Shown here piece after piece: positions 1 through 4,331 of a stretch of 5,477 nt of DNA. Numbering within the stretch: the stretch's first letter is position 1; every line of letters starts with the position of its first letter. The position numbers and the translations under genes were made by a program. The stretch comes from Candidatus Woesearchaeota archaeon. Lineage in GTDB: Archaea > Nanobdellota > Nanobdellia > Woesearchaeales > WAPJ01. The notes beneath the pieces were generated by a model that was not told the origin of the DNA, ran no database searches, and saw only the letters and a program-made list of their open reading frames with translations. The DNA lies in the NCBI GenBank assembly GCA_015520785.1, contig WAPJ01000139.1, forward strand, positions 1 through 5,477, read 5' to 3'.

Positions 1-17
1 CTTCTAAGTCATGCAAG

Positions 18-150
18 ACCCCTCCCTCATACTCCTTTCTTCACCCTTCTCTTGCTTCCCCCATCTTTCCTCCTTCCTCTTTCCATTATCCTCCTTCTTT
101 CTTCATCCTCCTCTTTCCTCATTTTCTCCTAACCCTCCCATTCTTCACGC
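18..150. repeat. Polypyrimidine/polypurine tract
   Basis: About nine in ten bases of the plus strand are C or T over roughly 130 bp, with only scattered single purines. The octamer CCTCCTTC occurs at 69-76 and again at 90-97. Around the 74/75 junction there is a mirror repeat (perfect for 70-79, continuing to 65-84 with two mismatched pairs). Mirror-symmetric homopurine/homopyrimidine DNA is known to be able to form intramolecular triplexes. Whether that happens here is inference. It could equally be a relic of low-complexity expansion. Confidence 0.6.
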
Positions 151-303
151 TATAATGGAGATGATGAGAACAGGAACTGAAGATACTCGGGGAGATTCTG
201 CAAACTCCGACACGCCTCGTCTCACAGGAGAGAAGAAGCGCATGGAGAAAGGAAAACAAAATCCGCGTACCTTGTCCTTAACGCATCCTCCCCCAACACG
301 TGG

Positions 304-311
304 TTTTAAAA
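304..311 (+). promoter_or_regulatory. TATA box of infB
   Basis: TTTTAAAA stands in otherwise GC-rich sequence, and its centre lies 27.5 bp upstream of the ATG at 335. Archaeal transcription usually starts about 25-30 bp downstream of the TATA box centre, so the transcript should begin at or within a few bases of the start codon. No Shine-Dalgarno sequence precedes that ATG, which fits a leaderless mRNA. Confidence 0.65.
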
Positions 312-334
312 GAAGGCTTGCGTGCTCCAACAGT

Positions 335-2104
335 ATGCTCCGAAGTCCTATCTGCAGCGTGCTCGGCCACGTGGATCATGGGAAGAGCAGCCTGCTCGAC
401 ACGATCCGCGGCACCACTATCGTCACGGCAGAGCCGGGCGCGATCACACAAGCCATTGGCGCGAGCATCGTGCCACGCAACGTGATCACTAAACTCGCAG
501 GCGACCTTCTCAAACGCTTCTCCTTCCAGCTGAGTATTCCCGGCCTCCTCTTTATTGACACGCCCGGCCACGCGGCTTTCACGAGCATGCGGAAGCGCGG
601 CGGCAGTCTCGCGGACATTGCACTCCTCGTCGTTGACGTGAATGAGGGCTTCATGCCCCAAACACTCGAGAGTATTGAAATCCTCAAGCAGTATAAGACG
701 CCCTTCATCCTCGCGGCGAACAAAGTGGATCTCATTCCCGGCTGGAAGCCGAGTGGCGAGCAGAGCATCCTCAAAGCCCTTGAGAAGCAGGCGGAGAGTG
801 TCAGGCAGAACGTGGACGTCCGCGTGTATGAGCTGGTCGGCAAGCTCCAAGAATTAGGCTTTGACGCGGAACGCTTCGACCGCGTGAGCGACTATACCCG
901 CCAGGTTGCAATCATTCCTGTGAGCGCGAAGACTGGTGAGGGTATTGCCGAGGTGCTCATGCTCATCGCCGCGCTCAGCCAACGCTACCTCGCGGACAGG
1001 CTGGAGATTACGCCTGACGCGCCCGGCCGCGGCGTGATCCTCGAAGTAAAAGAAGAGAAAGGCCTCGGCGTGACGATTGACGTCATCCTCCATGATGGCA
1101 TGATCAAGCCCGGGGATGTCCTCCTCACACCAAGCCTGACGGGCATTATCAAGACAAGAGTGAGGGGTATTCTCATGCCCCAGCCATTACAAGAAATGCG
1201 GGATCGGAAGGCCTCCTTCAAGCCCGTCAGGGAAGCCGTTGCAGCGGCGGGCGTGAAGATCCTCGCACCAGGCATTGCTGAGGCAGTCGCGGGCATGCCC
1301 GTCCGCTTCCTCAGGGATGAGCGAGAAGCAGAGCACATGAGCCGGGAACTCCAGGCGGAAGTGGACGAGGTCCTCCTCGAAGAAGGAAAGGAAGGTATTC
1401 TCGTCAAGGCGGACACGCTCGGCAGCTTGGAAGCCGTGCTCAGCCTCCTCCGCGAGCATGACATCCCCGTCCGCAAGGCACGCTTAGGCCCCGTCTCCCG
1501 GCGGGACGTGATTGACGCTGCCGCATCACAGCGTGACGAGGAAAAGATCATCCTCGCTTTTAACACGAGTATTCACGCGGACGCGGAAGACCTCCTCGCA
1601 AAAGAAAGAGTGATTGTTATCCGGAATGATATTATCTACAAGCTGATCGACGAGTATCACGTTGCGGTAGAACGCATCAGGCGGGAGAAGCAGCGTGAAG
1701 CATTGAAACGCCTCACCCGTCCAGCCCGGATTGGCTTGTTGCCTGGCTATGTCTTCCGCCAGAGTAATCCCGCTATTGTCGGCGTGCTCGTGGAGAAGGG
1801 TGTGCTCACGCCAGGCGTGGAACTCATGCGCGAGGATGGGAAAAAGATTGGCAGGGTGAAGAGCATCCAGCTTGAGGGAGAAAGCGTGAGTGAAGCCGAG
1901 GAGGGGAAGCGTGTCGCGGTGAGCATTGAAGGCGCTATCGTCGGCAGGCAGATTGAGGAGGGTATGACGCTCTACACGTTCATCCCCGAGCACGAGTTTA
2001 AAGAGTATAAGACGTATCGTGACGTGCTCACGCCAAGCGAGAAGGAAGTCCTCAACCAGATCGCCACGATCCGCCGGAAGGAGAATCCCGTCTGGGGCGT
2101 GTAA
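335..2104 (+). CDS. infB: Translation initiation factor aIF5B (IF2/eIF5B family)
   Basis: This is a cytoplasmic GTPase that, by family knowledge, promotes ribosomal subunit joining and placement of initiator Met-tRNA. The G domain is complete: G1 GHVDHGKSS (11-19), switch I with Thr38 in GAITQ, G3 DTPGH (75-79, with the catalytic-type His79), G4 NKVD (129-132) and G5 SAK (197-199). Beta-barrel domain II starts near residue 227 (GRGVILEV), domain III near 353 (ILVKADTLGSLEAVL), a long charged helix spans about 441-460, and domain IV with PARIGLLPGYVF follows from about 460. At 589 residues it matches archaeal family length (about 590-600), and no intein is present. The ATG at 335 is preferred because MLRSPICSVLGHVDHG aligns with the usual aIF5B N-terminus and a TATA box lies 27.5 bp upstream. 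In-frame ATGs at 11, 155 and 242 would add non-family residues, although 242 has an AGGAG 11 bases ahead. Switch I reads QAIGA where many homologues have QHIGA, a mild deviation. Confidence 0.96.
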   Translation: MLRSPICSVLGHVDHGKSSLLDTIRGTTIVTAEPGAITQAIGASIVPRNVITKLAGDLLKRFSFQLSIPGLLFIDTPGHAAFTSMRKRGGSLADIALLVVDVNEGFMPQTLESIEILKQYKTPFILAANKVDLIPGWKPSGEQSILKALEKQAESVRQNVDVRVYELVGKLQELGFDAERFDRVSDYTRQVAIIPVSAKTGEGIAEVLMLIAALSQRYLADRLEITPDAPGRGVILEVKEEKGLGVTIDVILHDGMIKPGDVLLTPSLTGIIKTRVRGILMPQPLQEMRDRKASFKPVREAVAAAGVKILAPGIAEAVAGMPVRFLRDEREAEHMSRELQAEVDEVLLEEGKEGILVKADTLGSLEAVLSLLREHDIPVRKARLGPVSRRDVIDAAASQRDEEKIILAFNTSIHADAEDLLAKERVIVIRNDIIYKLIDEYHVAVERIRREKQREALKRLTRPARIGLLPGYVFRQSNPAIVGVLVEKGVLTPGVELMREDGKKIGRVKSIQLEGESVSEAEEGKRVAVSIEGAIVGRQIEEGMTLYTFIPEHEFKEYKTYRDVLTPSEKEVLNQIATIRRKENPVWGV

Positions 2105-2110
2105 CTGCTG

Positions 2111-2124
2111 ATTTTACTATTTTG
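2111..2124 (+). terminator. Possible T-rich terminator after infB
   Basis: ATTTTACTATTTTG lies 7 bases after the infB stop and contains two TTTT runs. Archaeal intrinsic termination often needs only short T-runs in the non-template strand, without a hairpin. The tract overlaps the last codons of the convergent nuclease gene, so the two transcripts must end within or read into each other. I see no matching T-run on the minus strand just past that gene's stop. Confidence 0.3.
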
Positions 2125-3430
2125 AGGAGGATGCTTTTATCTCACGGATGAGTGCGTGGAGCATATCATACCCAATGATACGGATTTTTTCTTCGTGTGT
2201 GGAGAGTGCATGATACTCTTTTCGTGTTTTCTCTATTTCCTCTCTTGAATAGTTGACAATAAGGAAGATTCTATTAAAGTGTATGCTCTTCTCTTCCCAT
2301 TGACGAATACTCTTTTCTATCTGGTTGATCGCGTTTACTATTTGAGAGCCTCGATCCAAGCTTCGTTCCTTTCTCGCATACGTTTTTACTTCAGCATAGA
2401 ATTGTTTCTCTCCTTCACGAATAATAAAATCCGCTTCGTTCAGTTCGCCGATCTCTTCGGATGTGCCTTTCACGTGAGGGAGGAAGGATATGTTCTCCTC
2501 TTGAAGAAGATAAGCGATAAGATACGGATAGAGGCCTTCAGGACTCATGAGTCTTTTAGAGACTTCAGGGATGAATGCGAGGAACCGTATCTTTTTCAAT
2601 TCTCTCCCACAGATGGGACATTTAAGCCTGGTGATCGTATCGACAGGAGGCGCATGGGGGAGGAGTATGAAGTGGAAGGGTGGGTTGTGATACGTATGAC
2701 TTGCAGGGTTATCACAGAAGAAAAAGGTTAAGACTGGGAAGAGCGTATTGGTCTTTACGAGGCGCGTAACATCCTCTTCTTCAAGACGGTTAATCAAGCG
2801 TTCTCTCTTCATCCGATCCATGTTTTCTTCGATGAGAAGAAGCGTGAGGTAGGGGAAGAGGTATGCCTGTGTGAAGAAATCAATATTCCCTGAGTAGACT
2901 GTTTCTTTGAGTATCCTGTGGACTTCACTGATCGGGACTTTCAGCCCTTCCTTCTGATAGCCTTCTTTTATCTCTCTTATGATCTTCTCAGCGAGGTCTC
3001 CTGCTAAAAGATCGGAGAGTGACGCTTTTTTGAGACGTGTCTGTGTTTCCTCTGAGAGTGTGGTGAGGAGGAAGTGAAGAATCAGGAGGAGGATTCTTGG
3101 CGTCATGCTTGTGACTGGATGAAGGGTCTCTCTCACATCATTTATTCTTACCTCGTAATGTCTTTTGAGAAGGGTGAGTGTCTCATCATTTATCCTTTCC
3201 CCCGCTAGCATCATAGCTCTATAATCGAATCCTTTGAGTGAGAAGTCTCTTCTATGGGAGGAGAAAACTCTGAGGAGACGCTGATTGGTAATGATCTCTC
3301 TGAGGAGGAATGAAAGCGCTTCTTTTTGTTTCGCTTCTATGAGGAAAAGGAAAACGTCATCATCCTCATCACTCCGGATGGATACTGTTTTTCCATCCGT
3401 CTTCTTAAGATGAAGGAAGTTCCGGGGCAT
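2117..3430 (-). CDS. Zinc-knuckle protein with C-terminal PD-(D/E)XK nuclease-like domain
   Basis: I do not recognise the whole 437-residue protein. Residues 1-230 are mostly helical and highly charged, with no motif I can name. A CPICG knuckle lies at 271-275. The only other nearby candidate metal ligands are Cys239 and His245, His248, His253 and His259, so any zinc site would be irregular. The C-terminal part (about 295-430) carries a PD-(D/E)XK signature: a leading helix with Glu298, Asp334 in EADFII, a short turn, then YAEVK with Glu347 and Lys349. A helix with Gln363 follows (GSQIVNAINQIEKSI), then a strand FNRIFLIVNY. This order is typical of restriction-endonuclease-like folds and all key residues are present, so activity is plausible. 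The start overlaps the upstream winged-helix gene by 26 bp, indicating co-transcription and translational coupling. A weak GGTG lies about 10 bases before the ATG. Composition is poorer in GC than in its neighbours. Target and role are unknown; defence or toxin function is inference. Confidence 0.75.
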   Translation of the reverse strand: MPRNFLHLKKTDGKTVSIRSDEDDDVFLFLIEAKQKEALSFLLREIITNQRLLRVFSSHRRDFSLKGFDYRAMMLAGERINDETLTLLKRHYEVRINDVRETLHPVTSMTPRILLLILHFLLTTLSEETQTRLKKASLSDLLAGDLAEKIIREIKEGYQKEGLKVPISEVHRILKETVYSGNIDFFTQAYLFPYLTLLLIEENMDRMKRERLINRLEEEDVTRLVKTNTLFPVLTFFFCDNPASHTYHNPPFHFILLPHAPPVDTITRLKCPICGRELKKIRFLAFIPEVSKRLMSPEGLYPYLIAYLLQEENISFLPHVKGTSEEIGELNEADFIIREGEKQFYAEVKTYARKERSLDRGSQIVNAINQIEKSIRQWEEKSIHFNRIFLIVNYSREEIEKTRKEYHALSTHEEKIRIIGYDMLHALIREIKASSSK

Positions 3431-3812
3431 ATGGCTTTTCCACCGTGATTTCTTCCACGTCTTGTTGGAGGTGTGAGAGGAACTCGTGAAGTATTCTCGC
3501 GCTGGGGAGGGGGTGTGTGAGGATGTACGCTTTCCCTTTAGGAGTAAGCGTATACTCGGTTCTGCTATGGAAGAATCCTGTTTCTCGTCGGACTTCTCGG
3601 ATCATTTTGAGTGTTTTTAGTCTTTCCAGTGTTGATTGGAGGTCGTGAGAATAGAGTGTTCCTCCCTCTCTCTTAAAGACGAAGGGGATGTCTAAGAGAG
3701 CTTCTTTTGCCTTGAAGAGCATCTGATAGAGGTGTGTCCTTCCTACCTCTGGGAAGTATGTGAGGATGGTGAGGATGATTTTCTCTTTCTTCCCAATAGT
3801 AAGGTCTATCAT
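3405..3812 (-). CDS. Small winged-helix DNA-binding-like protein
   Basis: The protein is 135 residues from the ATG at 3812, or 141 from the ATG at 3830; numbering here uses the longer form. A first helix (about 15-24) leads into GRTHLYQMLFKAKEAL (30-45), then GGTLYSHDLQSTLERLKTLKM (56-76), a likely recognition and third helix. The wing YTLTPKGKAYI follows at 93-103, then a tail helix. The pattern recalls YwgA/Panacea-type winged helices (strand, then Y-S-x-D-L, then L-x-x-L), but this assignment is by eye. The start at 3812 is favoured because an A/T-only TATA-like stretch is centred 26.5 bp upstream and a GAGG sits 8 bases before it, while 3830 has neither. A stop codon lies just upstream of 3830. 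The gene is first in a two-gene operon with the nuclease-like gene. A role as the cassette's repressor, activator or antitoxin is inference. Confidence 0.75.
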   Translation of the reverse strand: MIDLTIGKKEKIILTILTYFPEVGRTHLYQMLFKAKEALLDIPFVFKREGGTLYSHDLQSTLERLKTLKMIREVRRETGFFHSRTEYTLTPKGKAYILTHPLPSARILHEFLSHLQQDVEEITVEKPYAPELPSS

Positions 3813-3834
3813 ACAATCTTCCTCTCCCATGGTT

Positions 3835-3842
3835 TTTTATTA
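3835..3842 (-). promoter_or_regulatory. TATA-like element of the winged-helix/nuclease operon
   Basis: On the minus strand TAATAAAA, continuing into AA, is centred 26.5 bp before the ATG at 3812. That is close to the spacing seen for the plus-strand genes of this window. It is not a canonical TTTATATA, so strength is uncertain. If it is used, the ATG at 3830 would lie outside the mRNA. Confidence 0.4.
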
Positions 3843-3851
3843 GTTTTACGT

Positions 3852-3910
3852 CTTTTTCACCGGAAATGCTTTTCACCACTCTCTTCCAGGGTTTTTCTCT
3901 GCTTTTCACC
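3852..3910. repeat. Three direct copies of a 10-mer in the divergent promoter region
   Basis: GCTTTTCACC occurs exactly at 3868-3877 and 3901-3910, and as CTTTTTCACC at 3852-3861; on the minus strand it reads GGTGAAAAGC. Start-to-start spacings are 16 and 33 bp, so the second is about twice the first. The copies lie 10 to 70 bp upstream of the operon's TATA-like element and on the far side from the promoter of the zinc-protein gene. Iterated direct sites in such a place suggest binding by a regulator, perhaps the winged-helix protein itself. This is inference. GGTGA also resembles a Shine-Dalgarno core, but no start codon is suitably placed after any copy. Confidence 0.45.
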
Positions 3911-3956
3911 AACATACAATCTTTAAAAATTCTGAAGATACTGGTATTGGAAAACG

Positions 3957-3962
3957 TATATT
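3957..3962 (+). promoter_or_regulatory. TATA box of the small zinc-protein gene
   Basis: TATATT, preceded by A-rich sequence, is centred 27.5 bp before the ATG at 3987, the same distance as for infB. A GGGTGA at 3975-3980, 6 bases before the ATG, could act as a Shine-Dalgarno site if transcription instead began further upstream, for example from TTTAAAAA at 3922-3929. The two readings (leaderless or short-leader) cannot be separated from sequence. Confidence 0.5.
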
Positions 3963-3986
3963 GGTTCCTTGTTCGGGTGATTGCTT

Positions 3987-4295
3987 ATGGGTTTGAAAGA
4001 CACGCTCAAGCTTACTGATGAGGATATCAGCATCCTCAGCCTCCTCGCACAGCATCTCAAAGCCATGCCCGAGCTTGCAGAGGAAAAACGCCGCGAGGCC
4101 AATCCAGAAGGCGAATGCGTCATCTGCGGCGCACAGCTTCCCTTCCACCACTACGCGCTCGAATTCGGCACGCACATCCGCAAGCGCGCACGCTTCTGCG
4201 GGCTTGACTGCCTCCAAGCATTCATCCACGAGCTTGCAGAAGCCAAGGGCCTCACCCAGCCAACAGCACAAACACCTCACGACACGGGAGAGTAA
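3987..4295 (+). CDS. Small TRASH/treble-clef-like zinc-binding protein
   Basis: This 102-residue protein has one clear metal site: Cys44-x2-Cys47 (CVICG), 23 residues, then Cys71-x3-Cys75 in ARFCGLDCLQAF. The pattern of CxxCG followed by a (Y/F)C-x3-C-x3-F helix is that of TRASH/MYM-type zinc fingers, which are known in archaeal metal-responsive regulators and small metal-binding proteins. Residues 1-40 form a charged, probably helical N-terminus (LKLTDEDISILSLLAQHL), and the last dozen residues are polar and probably disordered. No HTH or transporter domain accompanies the finger, so the protein may bind a partner rather than DNA. Composition matches infB, so it looks native. The ATG at 3987 is preferred to the TTG at 3981 because of TATA spacing and the GGGTGA. 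Its stop is 2 bp before the next gene's TATA box, so that gene has its own promoter. Confidence 0.8.
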   Translation: MGLKDTLKLTDEDISILSLLAQHLKAMPELAEEKRREANPEGECVICGAQLPFHHYALEFGTHIRKRARFCGLDCLQAFIHELAEAKGLTQPTAQTPHDTGE

Positions 4296-4297
4296 TC

Positions 4298-4305
4298 TTT
4301 ATATA
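4298..4305 (+). promoter_or_regulatory. TATA box of the PEP-synthase-like gene
   Basis: TTTATATA, the canonical archaeal form, begins just after the stop codon of the zinc-protein gene and is centred 30.5 bp before the ATG at 4332. This predicts a transcript starting at the ATG or a few bases upstream. No Shine-Dalgarno sequence precedes the ATG, supporting near-leaderless expression. Confidence 0.7.
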
Positions 4306-4331
4306 GGCACGTCGGGTTTGATAGTGCACGC

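Larger units (their letters stand above)
1..334. other. Gene-free region upstream of infB
   Basis: I see no convincing gene here. The infB frame stays open back to base 11, but the first 108 codons encode a low-complexity Ser/Pro/Leu/Phe stretch and then a basic, unrecognisable segment, neither of which belongs to aIF5B. On the minus strand the purine-rich complement gives only peptides of about 12-32 codons made of Glu, Lys, Arg and Gly. A TAA at 5-7 could be the end of an upstream plus-strand gene, but seven bases cannot show that. I found no tRNA cloverleaf or convincing C/D-box RNA. The recognisable contents are the pyrimidine tract and the TATA box listed separately. Confidence 0.6.

Noticed and set aside
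161..210. C/D-box small RNA candidate: ATGATGA (161-167) with CTGA (177-180)
   Set aside because: The C and D'-like boxes are only 9 bases apart, and no C' box or closing D box at proper spacing follows. Judged coincidental.
187..210. Short hairpin with GGAG/CTCC arms around TTCTGCAAA
   Set aside because: The stem is only about 4-5 bp with an irregular loop and has no T-run or neighbouring gene to give it a role.
278..1993. Several minus-strand frames of 60-193 codons across infB
   Set aside because: They are antisense to a strongly conserved gene, Arg/Ser/Ala-rich or His/Glu-rich, and show no family resemblance or promoter.
2279..2731. A 150-codon plus-strand frame opposite the nuclease gene
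   Set aside because: The minus-strand frame carries the nuclease and CxxC motifs. The plus-strand product has no coherent domain and no TATA box at the expected distance.
3673..3915. An 80-codon minus-strand frame starting in the divergent spacer
   Set aside because: It runs through the operator-like repeats and then out of frame across the winged-helix gene. The product is His/Arg/Lys-rich without pattern.
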